NCBI RefSeq assembly: GCF_910596095.1
Contig: NC_056543.1
Span: 18,958,042 to 19,022,041, forward strand
Length of the DNA stretch: 64,000 bases
Direction: 5' to 3'
From: Thunnus maccoyii
Taxonomy: Eukaryota > Chordata > Actinopteri > Scombriformes > Scombridae
Shown one piece after another: positions 28,721-53,574 of the stretch. The translations under genes were made by a program, and so were the position numbers. The notes below the pieces were generated by a model. The model saw only the letters and a program-made list of their open reading frames with translations. It ran no database searches and was not told the DNA's origin. Positions within the stretch are counted from its first letter, which is position 1. The number at the start of each line of letters is the position of its first letter.

Positions 28721-31700
28721 ATGTATGAAGGCAAACACATACACTTCTCAGAGGTGGACAATAAGCCGTTGTGCTCGTACAGCCCAAAGCTGTGCAAGCA
28801 GCGCAGACTAAATGGCTATGCTTTCTGTATCCGGCACGTTCTGGAGGATAAGACGGCCCCCTTCAAGCAATGTGAATATGTGGCCAAGTACAACAGCCAG
28901 CGATGTACCAACCCCATCCCAAAGTCTGAGGACCGCAGGTGTGTATGTTTGTGTGCGTGAGTGTGGCAGATTTAACTCTGCTGTACAGAACAGATATCAC
29001 TCATATGTGTGTGCAGCATGTTGAAGATGTGCTCCTGTTTTCTAGATACTGCAACAGTCACCTGCAGGTTCTCGGCTTTATCCCCAAGAAGGAGCGGAAA
29101 AAGAAACATGATGCTTTGGAGGATATGCGCTCGCGGGCTCACCTGGAGTCAGTGGCTCTCAACATAACTGTGCCCTCTTTAGCTCTGAAAGCTTCCAATG
29201 GTCTAGATGAACTTCCACCATCTCCCCCATGTACACGCCTGTTACCCCTTCCTGATGGGGAACTCCTGGACCCTTTTGCCTTTTATGAGGACGACACAGA
29301 CGGGGAGGAGGTGGGCACTCCTCGGAAGAGCAACGCCATCAAGAAGAAATTACAGAGTCGGCTGGTGCTTAACCAGAAACTCTGCCATGACACGGACCTC
29401 TTCCAGCCACCTCCTGAGCACTTTAGCCCCTCCCCCGTCCCCCGTGTCCACCCCTCGTCACCGCTCAACACTCATCTCCCACGGCAGCAGTCAGGTCTTC
29501 TCCAGCCGCCTCAGCACTCCAGCGTGACTTCCTTCATCTTCCCAGGACAGCAGCAGGGTTTATTATGCAATCCACCACCACCTCAGACAGTCAACTTTCT
29601 GCCTCCAGGGATGCCTGCTAATGCAGCACCCAGTCCAGTGCAACCTTCTGGGCCATCACTCAGCAGGAAAATGCCTTTCACTGCTACACACTTGGTTGTC
29701 ATGCGTCCCGCTGCCTTTTCACCTTCTGCCAGCTGCCTGGCCAGGTTGCAACATCTGGTGCAGCTCTGTGCCAAGAGACACCGGGAGCATGGAGACCTCT
29801 TTCCTCATCTAGGTGCCTCATTTTAATGTTTTTACCACCACTTTTCAAACTCAGTGTGTTTTGCTGTACTTTTTAAATCCACTTTGTAAGATATTCTTGA
29901 TAAACAGTAGCTACTGAGATATGAGCCTGTTAAGACAGATGAGCTGTTCTAACAAGTTCTCTTCCAGGTTTGGACTGGTCAGAGGACAGTGCTGATGATG
30001 ACGATGAAGAGGAGGAGGAGGACACAGATAGATTTGTTCCCTGTCAGAACTCTTGGAGACCACAGAATGGGTTGGTGTCTGAATACTTCACCTTACAGCA
30101 TAAACTTAAACTGATGTTTCGTCATCATGATCGCTAATTGATTTGTTTCCTAAATAGGTTGGAAGACGATGGCGGTTCGTCTCGGAGAACACGACTACTT
30201 AGGCTTTGCTCGTACCTCCAGGAGAAATACAAGCACATGTGCAGGCAGGAGAGGGCAAGTATCCGCCAGAAGAGATATCGCTATGCCTTCCGCAAAGCCT
30301 TGCTGCACGCTGCCAGTAAAAACCCTGACTGCGCGGGCCAGCTGATCCAGGAGTTGCGTGGTGCCTCTCGAAGCTCTTCAAGGTATTCTCACAACTGTCA
30401 CGTTTGTCAGTTTTGTTCTCTTAGGACTGATGTGAATGCAATCAGATCAGGACCCCAAGTGCTAATACGTACCAGCTGGGTTAACATGGTGACATACCTG
30501 CCATCACACACCTTGCATTAATAATGGAAGGCTGAAATTCAGTTTTGGTGCGATTCAAAATGTGTGCTGCATTTATGACTTACTTGTTACTATCTTATTT
30601 TCATGCAGTGTTCACCTTCTTATTTGAAACGTACAAAGCATCACACAAGTGGCATTGCCCAGTAGTTGTGTTGCAGTTGTTTTCACTCAATCCTGGATCT
30701 GAATGTCTCTACAGTGTGGCTCCAGCAAAGCAGCAGAACACAGATACAGGGACCTGCACAGGCAGCACAAAGGGCCAGGCCTGCAACAACAGAGCTCTGC
30801 CCTTCACTCAACACTGTTTTCAGCGTATCCTTTGCACAGTTCCACCGATTGTACAGCTGGTTGCTACAAGCGCAGCACAATCGCTGTGATTCTGTTATCC
30901 ACTGAGGTTGGAAAATATGGTTTTATTGCATGTATTTTTAAAAACCAGATGCTGTGATGTATCCCCTCGTGATGGAGTATCATGATCTCACGCCCTCTAT
31001 CAAGCGTATTGTGTTATTTCCTTTACTGTTGTCTGTAGACATTCTGTTGAATCGTTCCCAGCAGCTCTTTGCTAGTTGCACAGCCAAATTTGCGGATGGT
31101 CAGCAGTGCTCCATCCCTGTGTTTGACATCACGCACCAGACACCACTCTGCGAAGAGCATGCCAAAAAGATGGTGAGTCCAATGTTAAAAGTTCTCTTTA
31201 TTGATTGATCGCTCTGCTTGATTTCACACAGGCTTACGTTATTGTGAGTCAAGACTCAAAGCTCTCCCATACGTTTCACACAGGATAACTTCCTGCGTGG
31301 GGATGGTAACAGACGAGTGCAGCACCAGCAGCAGCAACAGCGCAAGCCACGTAAAAAGACCAAACCACCGGCGCTCACCAAAAAACACAAGAAGAAGAGG
31401 AGGAGAGGGCCATGGAGGCCTCAGAAACCCATCCCTCCAGCATTGCCACAGGGGAACCTGGGAATGCCTTCTACAAGCCTAGCAATGCCCTCACAGGCCA
31501 GCATCAGGTCTGCTACACCTGTCTCTCTGTTAAACCTTTACACTGTTGAGTTGAAAAATTTAGTGTGTGTGGAGATCCAGTGTCTCATTCAGAGGCTCTC
31601 AGGTCACATGTTCTTCACATGTAACTTACAACAGCGGCTTGTTGTATTTTTTTTCTAAGCTCTCTCATCTCATCTTTGTGGCAGGAGCCCTTCAACTCCA

Positions 31701-32979
31701 GACCTGAGTACAGAAGAGCTTCCTGACGATATCACCAATGAAATGGCAGACATTCCAAATGACCTTGAACTAAACCAGGAGGATTTCTCTGACGTGTTAC
31801 CCAGATTACCTGACGACCTGCAGGACTTTGATTTGTTTGAAGGTTGTCTTAAAACACATTCTTATGCACTATTATACATTTCATGTGTACACCAAAAGTC
31901 TTCTTGGTCTGTGATTTTAGTAATGATAAATGTTGTGTGTGTGTGTAGGTAAGAACGGGGAGCTACTGCCCACCACGGAGGAGGCTGAGGAGCTGGTGCG
32001 TGCACTGCAGGCTATGGGGTCCTACCCAGACTCCTTGGTGTGCCTGACCTCCATGGGAGACCTGGCCCCTTCAGAAGGAGTGGACCACCGAGCCATGTCT
32101 GTGTTCCCTGGTCCAGTCCAGCCGGGGGGCATGGGGGACCTGCTCAACAGCCGCATCCCGACAGAGAACTTCACCAGCCTCGAGCTGGAGGACAATCTAT
32201 TGCAGTCCACAGGGGGTCACTTTCCCCCCTCGCCACCATCTCAGCCCACTAACCAGCCCCCAACATCGGGCTCTAACCTGACCTCATCTTCTTCTACAGT
32301 AGCCCCCTCCACCACCTCCCTGCTCACTCAGACCTCCCTGACAGAGCGAACGTTTTCCCGGACGCACACGTCCCACGTCTTGGCCAAGTCAGACGCTCCC
32401 ACATCATCTCCCCAAGGCAGCCACTACAGCAGTGAGCATGTGCCATCCCCATACAGTGACCAAATATCTTCGCCCCATGCCAGCTCCTTCCAGACAGACA
32501 CCCCTCTGCTGCTGGAAGTCCCTCTTAGCGGTGTACCAGGACCCCCACGCTCATCATGGAACAATCTCCCTCTCCCCCTCACCGATCCCACGCAGTTTGG
32601 CAATCTCATCGGATCAGAAAGTCATCTCATATCCACTTCCCTGTCCACTCCCCCCGCCACCACCCACTCTGTGACGCTGCAGCCCATGGCTGCTCTCTCG
32701 GCGATGCCTCAGAGTGGCTTGACAGGCTTATCGACACCCCCTGCCCCCTCGTCCTCCCTGCCATCCTCTTCACACGATCCCCTGACCTCCACACAGCCCA
32801 AGCAACAGCTCCCTCAGTTCAGCGCGGCCTTTGGCCATCAATTGGCCTCCCACAGTGGCATCCCGAAAGACGTGCAACCCAGCCACAGCTCCACAGCACC
32901 CCCCGCTGGCTTTTCCATAGTTAGTGCCACCGCTGCAAGTGCCAACAGCGCCACACCACCCTTCACGCAAAGTAAATGA
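28721..32979 (+). CDS. ino80d: INO80 chromatin-remodelling complex subunit D
   Basis: Nuclear accessory subunit of the ATP-dependent INO80 complex in vertebrates. Coding exons: 28721-28938, 29046-29812, 29968-30070, 30158-30382, 30715-30824, 31039-31172, 31284-31507, 31685-31842, 31949-32979. Total 2970 bp, 989 aa (human about 1027). The ATG opens MYEGKHIHFSEVDNKPL. Two copies of a Cys/His module (C3Hc3H type) are visible: C25, C36, H39 then C51, C62, C75, H78; and C452, C461, C472, H475 then C488, C498, C512, H515. Acidic stretches flank a basic nuclear-localisation-like run at 539-560 (RKPRKKTKPP, KKHKKKRRRG). Then comes an acidic LELNQEDFSDVLPRLPDDLQ motif and a Ser/Thr/Pro-rich C-terminal third. 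The middle of the large second coding exon is the least conserved part. Neighbour ndufs1 is also its neighbour in human. Confidence 0.97.
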
Positions 32980-35525
32980 GAGCAGGCAGCCTGCAGCGGC
33001 TGCGTGATGGTCTGTGGACTCACAGTCACTTACAATCCACTCGACTGGCTTCTGATTGACCACCCTTCCCTCGTCTGCTACATGTGTGCAATGTGGTAAT
33101 CGTGCACTATTTGATAATGAATTTGCACAACCTCAGATTTTCCTCAATATTTTCTATTTTCATTCTTTTATTCTGTAGCCAGATGGTCTCTGGGATTCTA
33201 AGTCAGTGTGAGTCCACTTGTTTGATGCCTTGTGGTTTCGTCAGTTGGGGGTTACAGTCACAGACAGATTTTGTGATGAAATAAACGGGTGAAAATTGGC
33301 AGAAGGACCTTTAGCAGAGATTATCTGTGTCACAGCGCTCAGAATCTATTGACGTAGAATCCTCAATCAGTGGTCGGTTTCGTTTGCTTTGCCGGTTCAG
33401 TCCTGTCTTTAAATGATCAAGTGTACCCTGCCTTGCTCAGATGGCCATTGCATTTTTATTTTTGCATCTGTTTCATACACTGCTTCTGTCAACCCTTTGA
33501 AAAACAAGAGTGCAGATCGTGATATTTGTGACCCATTATGTTTCAAGCTATTTAACCGTTATCATGATATAGAATCTTAATGAGTCAGATTTCACAGTCA
33601 TATAAATTTACCAAAATACTTTTAAAATGTTGTTTTTATATTGTGTATACTGTATATGTGCTCATTTATTGGTTTGCTCAGACGTTAAAATCTCTGACCT
33701 CACCATTGGTTGCGGGACTGAGTGGCCCAGTAGACACTTGAAGGTAAATATAGTTTCTTAAAGCAATAAACACATTAACATAAATCTAGCATTGTAAGGT
33801 ATTTTATTGGTCTCATTACATGTAGCTTCACTCGGTGAATCCAGTCTGATGTGGATCAGGAATATATTTTGGTCTCTATAAGAATTTCACTCTGAACTAG
33901 AGCCTGTAGAGACCAGTGATCAGGTCAGCCCAACCTCTTCGCTCGGGTCACACTTGAGTCGATTTCTAAGGCTAATAAATGAGCTTCAGTGTTGAAGGAT
34001 GATGAAGGCGTAATCCAGGGACTTTTAAGTGTCTACTCTCAAAGGTGCTCTCTGGTCCCCATATACAATAGTCTTGCATGTCTCATAAAAGGCTAATTCA
34101 GTTTTGGGACTCCACTGCTTAGTCGATTTGTATTGAAGATTCATATTTTACTCACCAGGCAGGTGTAATATTATGGTATAGATTGGTGTGCTGCGCACAT
34201 GCGAGGTATAGCACTGTCTGTTTTACTCTACAACTCCATAATAAAATGATTTTAAGGTAAATGATGCAAACCTGGGGTCTGATGTTAATTTTTAGGCCAC
34301 CTGAGAGCTCCTAATACAGCAGTACAACCATGGCTTTTGATAGATATTATATTAGACATATGACAGCTTGTCAGACATTGTTGAGTATTAGGTATATAGA
34401 GTAGCAATCTCTATCTTGGGGTTTGTTGGTGAATTATTGAGTAGTATTCAGTGGAACCTGTGTCTTGTAGATCAAGTCTATTGTTTTTAATGGCTATCAA
34501 AATGGTTGTACGTTCTCTTTGAAGCTGTGTATGTTGTCATTATGTATTTAATAATATTCTGATGGAGAATATTTTTGATAGCTATTAAACACCTGCTAAA
34601 AGTCTAAGATTGCATGGGGCAGCGACCGTTTGTGTGAGAGCATAATATTAATATAAGATTATGGTCAAAGGCTTGATGCTTGGTGATATGAAACAGGAAT
34701 ATATGCATTGCCATTTCATTTCCTGGAGGAAAACAGATCAACGGATGTTGTATTTCAACACAGATTTGCACAGAATTGAGTGGATGAGGCCGGTGGTGTT
34801 TCACATGTCCCGTGTCTGTCTTGCCTTTTTTTTTTTTTTTTTTTCTTTTATTGCTTGGACGCTCATTGAATTAACAGCGGCCATCATTACCAGCTCTGAG
34901 CCTGCACCAGACCCCCCCATTTCCAGCTGTGAGAAGGCCCAGTTCTGTCTCTCCTTTCCAAAGAGAAAACACATTATTGCGTGTAAAACCCGTAGCTCCG
35001 CCAGAGACGACTGGGCTTCTCAGCGACTGCAGCGTTGTCACTTAAAGTCATGAAGGGTGCCCCCTAAAGAAAAAAACCAACAAAAAACAACAAAAAAAAA
35101 ATCTGTTTGGATGAAAATGTTTGTTTGAAATAAGCAAGGCAATACTGCTGTACCCACATAGCATGAGATTAGTTGCACCAGTTTACTCTCCTGACAACCA
35201 CGTAGAACAAAATGAACAGGGCTCGTAGGCACATGTAACTGCTTGAATTCAGAGATGGCTGACAAATTCCTATATTCATTGAATGTACTGTATTACTGTT
35301 TTTAAAGATAGGATGAGCTAATCTAGTCACCTTTTGTTATTGGTCTTGTTTAATTTGTCTAAGGTATTTTTTGTATACAAAGGTTTACATTTTTATGTAT
35401 ATTTTTCTTGTGTACAAATTATGTAATATGTGTACAAACACTGTATGTAATATCTGTATATAGTGTGAGAAATTTGATCTTTTGTTTTTGGATGTATAAA
35501 TAAAACTTGCTGTGAGGTATTTGCT
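32980..35525 (+). other. ino80d 3' UTR
   Basis: About 2.5 kb from the ino80d stop to an AATAAA at 35499-35504, with a TTTGTAT/TGTATA-rich run before it typical of a vertebrate 3' end. Short T-rich (about 34826-34845) and A-rich (about 35081-35100) tracts occur within. ORFs here are short and unrelated. An earlier end is possible: AATAAA occurs at 33281-33286 and 33765-33770. Confidence 0.6.
35499..35504 (+). promoter_or_regulatory. Polyadenylation signal AATAAA for ino80d
   Basis: Canonical hexamer in gtataaataaaacttgc with GT/T-rich sequence ~20-45 bp downstream (gtttgctgtttttattct), the usual arrangement for cleavage and polyadenylation. It is the distal candidate; proximal AATAAA motifs at 33281 and 33765 could give shorter transcripts. 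Confidence 0.6.
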
Positions 35526-37345
35526 GACACAGTTTGCTGTTTTTATTCTACTAGTTCCTTAGAAATTATAAATGTACAATTTATAATATTTTAATATTTT
35601 ACTTTAAACATCATTTATCTCAGTTTATGTGGTTTAGATTCTCCTCTTTAAAATGTCAATTACAATAAGCTGTGTAATATCAACAACATGGATTTTAAAT
35701 GGATAATCTCACCATAAATTCCACTTAGTAGCATTTCCCGAAGCGTTTGGTTGTATCATATGGTCTTTCTCAGCAGATGGATTTCATTTTCAGAAATATT
35801 TTAGGGTTCAAAGATTGAAAAAACTGTTCAAGTAGCTTGAATTGCTTTGGTTAAGTTCAGATTTAAAAAATTAAACTACTCATAGGATTGGTGGCGTAAA
35901 TTCAGTTAAATATGAAAATTAAAAATTTTGAACATGCAGATGGATAATTAATCAAGCCTGAATGGACTTGATCAGACCCGTCCTATCAGGTTACTTCACA
36001 CGAGCGACTGGAAAACTTCCATATACACTGATTTTATATCTCAATTTTAAAAGCTGCTCAAAAAAAAGCAGAGAAAAATATTCTTAACATGAGGTCCATT
36101 TAGTAGCTGTTCTGGGGCTTTTGATCATATCATATGATCTTCATCATCAGTTGGAAATTTGCCTCGTCGGTTTTAAAGCCACAGTGAACAAGAGGGTCAT
36201 GAGGTGCTAAAAGAAACGGAAACGTGGACATCTGCGGTTTCATTACAACTGTGCAACTCCATCAGCAGATGAAGACCATGTGATATGAACGAAAGTAAAA
36301 GTAAGTAAAACTTGTTTCCAAGGTGAGAATTAAGTTTGAACCAAAAAATTAATATAAATGTGATAGAATCACATCTTTTAAGAGATCATTGAGATCCAAG
36401 TTAATCGTAGTTTAAACACAGAGGTGTGAAAGTGCCTTTGATAGGGACATTGCAGCCAAAAAATATTAATTCTATTAAGAATTTGTCAACAATTACATAT
36501 AAATACATTGTATTTTACAAAATCAAAACTCAAGAAATGTTTTATTCAACTCTGAGTCTGAGATACTTCATGGAGATAATTTTCAACAATTACAGCTTTG
36601 TTAATCAGCCTGAAATTATCTTTCATCCTGCTCTACTTTTAGCTTCCTGGTTTGGCTAAGCACACCTTTACTGTTCAACTTGAAGATCAATCAAACACTC
36701 TGATGTTGTTGCTAAGAATCTGCCTTCATTAATTGTTATCCCTGCTTCTTAAAACTCAAGCTGGAGAGACGTTCAAAATAACTTGGATGCATTTAAGGCA
36801 TTCAATTGGAGCAGAATGTCACTGCCCAAGGGCGAAGGCTTTACTCATCGATTCAGATGATTTCATCTCTCCATTAAAGATTAATTAGTGTATTTTAAAA
36901 ACTCGGTTATTGTGTGCAGGTCAGTCTGATTTCCTTACAGCACCACAACACGTACTTTCTGGAGACATCGTGGGTTGAAAGAGGCAGTTTTACTGTTGTG
37001 AATCACATAAAATTTAAAAAGCTCAATGTCTCAAATGAGTTAAGAGGTTTGACTTAGTGAAACAATGGCAAAAAAATGTTCTTCAAATATGTACTGGATT
37101 TTTATTTGTTTTCCATAATCATTTGACAACTTCCAATAAATCCAACAGCACTGTCCTGAATTTGCAAACATGTATACTGGACTATAAACTGCCAGCAATG
37201 TCACACAAAATGAAAATGTACATTTTTAGTGATTGCTATCCAGTGTTTACTGATACTTTTAAACACGTCACAGACTCCCTCTATTACATAATACTGCTCT
37301 TTTGGGTTATAAAAATAGTTTAATATATGCCTACTTGTGCTAAGA
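35526..37345. other. Intergenic space between convergent ino80d and stk24
   Basis: About 1.8 kb of AT-rich sequence between the 3' ends of two converging genes. I see no exon or named repeat. The only structure is AT-rich low-complexity DNA with scattered TCATATGATCTT-type words near 35755 and 36125 that may be remnants of a repeat. It is also the join between the two synteny blocks. Confidence 0.5.
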
Positions 37346-39337
37346 AATTACTCCTGGCGATCACACTGCTTTATTGCCATACAACACAAAAGGGGGAGAA
37401 AAAAAAAAAAAAAAGACAATAAAACTGGTGTAACTGCAACATAACATTGTAGCCTTGTTAAGTACCATATTTTTTGAAAACCAAAAGAAAATCTACAAAG
37501 TGCAACACATAAAAAGATACCGAGTCATATCAGACCATGTAAAAAGGTGCAAATTGTATTGAATTTGTCTGAGTTTGGGGTGGAGGGCTTACATGGCACA
37601 TTGCACATGAAAAGTCTCAATGGGAGCTGAGAAGAGCAGAAATAAGGAAATAACTGAAGTAGCATTCTGGTACCTTTTCTTGACGTTATATTTGTAAAAA
37701 AGAAAGTATTTGACTTTTTTACTAACTCAACTGTGTATTTGACCACAATCAGTAAGCAGAGAAGAGAAAACTGTGATGTATTCAGATAACTTTGCAGGGA
37801 ATGTTCTGTTTATATGATACTGTGTGCCGTGTTTCGCCCCATGGCGAGAAGAATACATCATCCGACTCCCTTTCGTCTCCGAGGAGTAAAATGAGTCGGT
37901 TTGTTCATGAACTCATGTTTCTGGCAAGGAATGAAATATTTTTGATCTTTTAAAGTATTGCTGCATTTGCATTTTTAATGCCAGAGGGGGGGAAGAGAAG
38001 AAAATAAAATAAATCACAACAAAAACTTCTGAATTAACATTTTTAAAGCTGATACTATTCATCCCATTCATCACAAATACTCTAAGGCTGATTCAACTGT
38101 GGTCAGGACTCAACGATCCTCCAGTCCTGTAGGAGTATGCTACAACGCATACCGCTCAGGCCGACCAATAGGCTTTATTTATACTGTTATACTATCATGC
38201 ACGTTCCTTTTAAACTACAGTCAGAAGTAGTAGCGGTGCCGCTGGTCTCTGAACACCTTCGTGTTAATATTTACATCTGAGAGCAGTGTCTAGGTCTATA
38301 TGCATTTACTGTACAACCGAAAAGAAAAAATGTGTCGCCTGCATCTTGAATCACACAAATCCCAATGGAAAGATACGGCCACCGCACGACCAGCTGTGAG
38401 ACCCCCCAGGTGGTCTTTGTCCCAGATAGCACGGGTCATACCTGCAAAATACTGTAAGTCTCATGCTACTGTTTTATGGCTACTTTGTTTATAGTCGAAG
38501 GCATTTATACTTGAAGTGCAATTTAAAGCTGTAGGTACGCTGAGGAGATAAGATAGTACCACTGCAGCTCCTAGGAAGACTAACAGAGTCTGCTGATTTT
38601 TAGAAACTAGATGATGGTACTGCCCTGTTAATGGAATGAATGGACGAAAACCTCAGTTTATCTTACCAATCAATCACACACACAGCATTTTAAAAAAAAA
38701 AAAGAAAAGAAAAAAGGAATGAGGCAAGGTTCAACAAACCAACTTGAGGCCTTGTGAAATCAGAGCGTCCAGTGTTTCAAACTGGTGGGGGCTTGAGCGA
38801 TCCAGCCATTTTGTCTTTTTTTTTTTTGTTTGTTTTTTTTTGTTTTTTTTTACATTCTCCAACATTATTACAGCCACAGCATAAGAGAGTGAAACTAAAT
38901 ATCAAAGAGATTTAAGAAATATATAATAAATCAATAGTAAAACATGATAGAGGGCAGCCATTTTCATTCACTGGATGAGTACTTAAAAAGTTTTACAACT
39001 GGAGAAATCAAAGACCGATATACAAAAGAACAAGTACAAAGGCAAGGCAATCTCATTTATGGCCATTTTTGTCTCAAAATATTTACCTCACAACTATTAT
39101 TTACAGTTTTGCATTTGGCCATTTGTACACAGTGGTTCCATTACAATTAATCCATTTTTTTTTAATCAGTAATCTGTAGAAATTAGCTTATTTACAAGTC
39201 TGTACAACCACCCTATTGAGCTCTTTCCGTCTCCCCGAGGACCCGATCCACTTAAAGCAGGATACCTGAGTTTTCAATAGAATGCTTCAACCCACTCGTC
39301 ACTCTTCACCACACATTTCACAGGATATCGCGCACAG

Positions 39338-39381
<44 letters not shown>

Positions 39382-39824
39382 ACACACACACACATGCACA
39401 CAATTAATTAAGCAAGATACTTTCTCCAAAAGGATGCTGCTGAGTGTAAACCTTTGTGATTAAGCCACAAACTCGCCAAAAACCAAAAAAAAAACAAACA
39501 AACTCAGAGTCCTTGCAGAAAGACAGCTAACTCCACCCTCAAAATAAAAAAACAGTTGTGAAGGAGGTATTGAGAAGGGACATCTTACAGCAGGTGGCAG
39601 TCAGAGTGGCAGCTCAGTGACTGGCCGGCTGACTGTCCTGAATAGGACCCTCTGGTGGTGTGCGAGCGTATAAACAGACATTAAGTAGGCCAGGATTTGC
39701 TTCAGGCAAATGAGTGATGGGGACCTTCCAGGGAGACTTCATCCCGGCTTGTGGAGGTCAGATGAAAAGATCTGACTGCTGCCACCAGGGTGGAAAATTA
39801 GAGCGGAGCTGGACGTAGCTCCTC
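37346..39824 (-). other. Probable stk24 3' UTR
   Basis: Downstream of the stk24 stop codon. On the minus strand an AATAAA occurs at 37375-37370, the last clear candidate before the intergenic gap, which would give a UTR of ~2.5 kb. It contains a CA microsatellite and long A/T tracts (38692-38715, 38817-38850). The end point is inferred only. Confidence 0.45.
39341..39398. repeat. (CA)n microsatellite in stk24 3' region
   Basis: Nearly pure CA dinucleotides with a cgta interruption. It lies ~430 bp after the stk24 stop, so it would be transcribed as (TG)n in the 3' UTR if the UTR extends this far. Confidence 0.95.
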
Positions 39825-51903
<12,079 letters not shown>

Positions 51904-52400
51904 GGCGTCAGGTCAGCAAAGATGACGCCTTTCCTCGTCTTTTTCAGCTTTAGAGGTGTAGCTGCTTTAACGTTACCGATCTCCCGGTTTGTGCGACTTG
52001 TTCCGTGCCGCAAACTCGACACGGCTGGTTTAAAGTGTTGATAGGAGGTGTCTCTCTGGTTTTGTCGGCTTGTACTTGTAGCTGCTTGCCTCCCTTCTTC
52101 CGCAGTTAGCTAACGTTAGCCGCGCTAGCTACTTTAGCAGCTAGTTAGCAAACAGTTAACCTAGTTAAATATTTGTATCTCAGTGGCTTGATGTGTTCTC
52201 TCAGCTCGAGCTTGAAATCTCCCCCGATGATAAGGCGAAGAGGTCTGGTTTGAAACAGTGGCACCCGGCCAGTAAATGAACACTGTTATGCAGTTGTATC
52301 GCTTGTTCTATTCTCTCATCACTTTTCTCTGTCGCCCAGCGCCATCTTGGTTAATGTCATTTTCGTTTTCCGGGGGACCAATCAGAATGAGGAAGAGGAG
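51904..52400 (-). promoter_or_regulatory. stk24 5' leader and promoter
   Basis: Upstream of the stk24 ATG (51903-51901) the sequence is CpG-containing. On the minus strand it has a YY1-type element CCAAGATGGCGC (52350-52339) and, 25-35 bp further up, an inverted CCAAT box (plus-strand gaccaatcag, 52376-52385). YY1 motifs of this form usually sit at or just after the start of TATA-less housekeeping transcripts, so the start is probably near 52.34 kb. That gives a ~0.4-kb leader. Confidence 0.55.
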
Positions 52401-52589
52401 ACCGCGCACATGTCGTCATCCGTACGCTAAAAGCGTCACAGAAGTGGAAGAAGTTTACGTACATTGTTGTGTTATGAAGAATCATTTTCCGTGTCCCCTG
52501 ATTAACATTATGTTGTCCTTCATTGTTGTTATTGTTTGCGTATTAGTTCTGGATATTATTTTATTGTATTTTAAGGATCTTATGATAAG

Positions 52590-53278
52590 TTTTAAAGGAC
52601 AGATTCACAATTTTTCAAGTCTGTCTCAAAAAACACTCAGGTGCCTATATGAACAGTGAAAGAGGTTTTCATTTTAATCATTCCTCCTGTTCATACTGAC
52701 CATTAAAAGATTCCCTTCAAATGTGCAAATGTGCTTTCAATGTAAGTGATGGGGGACAAAATCCACAGTGTGTCCACACAATCATTTTGTGCAAAAAATG
52801 CATTTAAAAGTTTATCTGAACTTTACAGGCCCCAGCAGTCTGCGTTAGTCATATCAAGTGGATATCTGCCACATTTACAGTCTTTTTAGCATCAAATTCC
52901 ATCTTTGTGTTTCATCAGACAGTGTTTCCCTGTTTCCTTGTGGAAGTATAGTAACAAAAAGAGGCACTTTGGCACTAAAAAGACTGTAACGCTGAAAGAT
53001 AGGCTATTTACTTGATTTGAATAATTTGGATGACTGAAGCTCCATATTAGCTTCAGGTAAACTTGGTTAAGAAAACATTTTTGCTCAGAGGGAGGATTGT
53101 GGATTTTGTCCCCTATCTTTTACATTGTAAGTGCATTATGAAGGGATCTAATGGTCAGTATGAATAGGAGGAATGATTACAGCAAGAAAAAACCATTTCA
53201 ATGTTCATTCGGACATCTGACTATTATCTTTAAAAATAATTGAAAAATTTGTGAACCTGTCCTTTAAATATTACTTTT
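52590..53278. mobile_element. Long fold-back (palindromic) MITE
   Basis: Ends are tttaaaggacagattcacaa (52591) and, inverted, tttaaaggacaggttcacaa (from 53278). The arms stay matched inward for ~250 bp or more: cattcctcctgttcatactg / cattcctcctattcatactg, ggggacaaaatccacagt / ggggacaaaatccacaat, with cagtctttttagcatcaaat opposite gcactaaaaagactgtaacg near the centre. No ORF, so mobilisation would need a transposase in trans. Just upstream of the stk24 promoter. Confidence 0.75.
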
Positions 53279-53574
53279 ATTATTATTTTATTTATATTAT
53301 GTATTACTTACATTTGATTTACTTGACATATAATCATGTTTTGCACAACAATATTTTGAATTGCACATTTCTATTTAAATGTCTGTATGTTCATGATGTT
53401 CAATAAAAGAAAGAAAAAAAGAAGAAGATGAAAGAAATTCACTTAATTTAAAAAAGGGAACTTAGGTGCCAGTTCCACACTTTTCTGGTGTGATGTACAT
53501 GTATTAAAAATTAAAAAAGAAAAGAAAGACTGCACAGGTAGCAAGAGTAATTACCAACTGGGAAATTTATTAAA

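Noticed and set aside
32022..33063. Several long ORFs in other frames over the last ino80d exon
   Set aside because: They are shadows of the long GC-rich coding exon; only the frame ending at 32979 matches INO80D.
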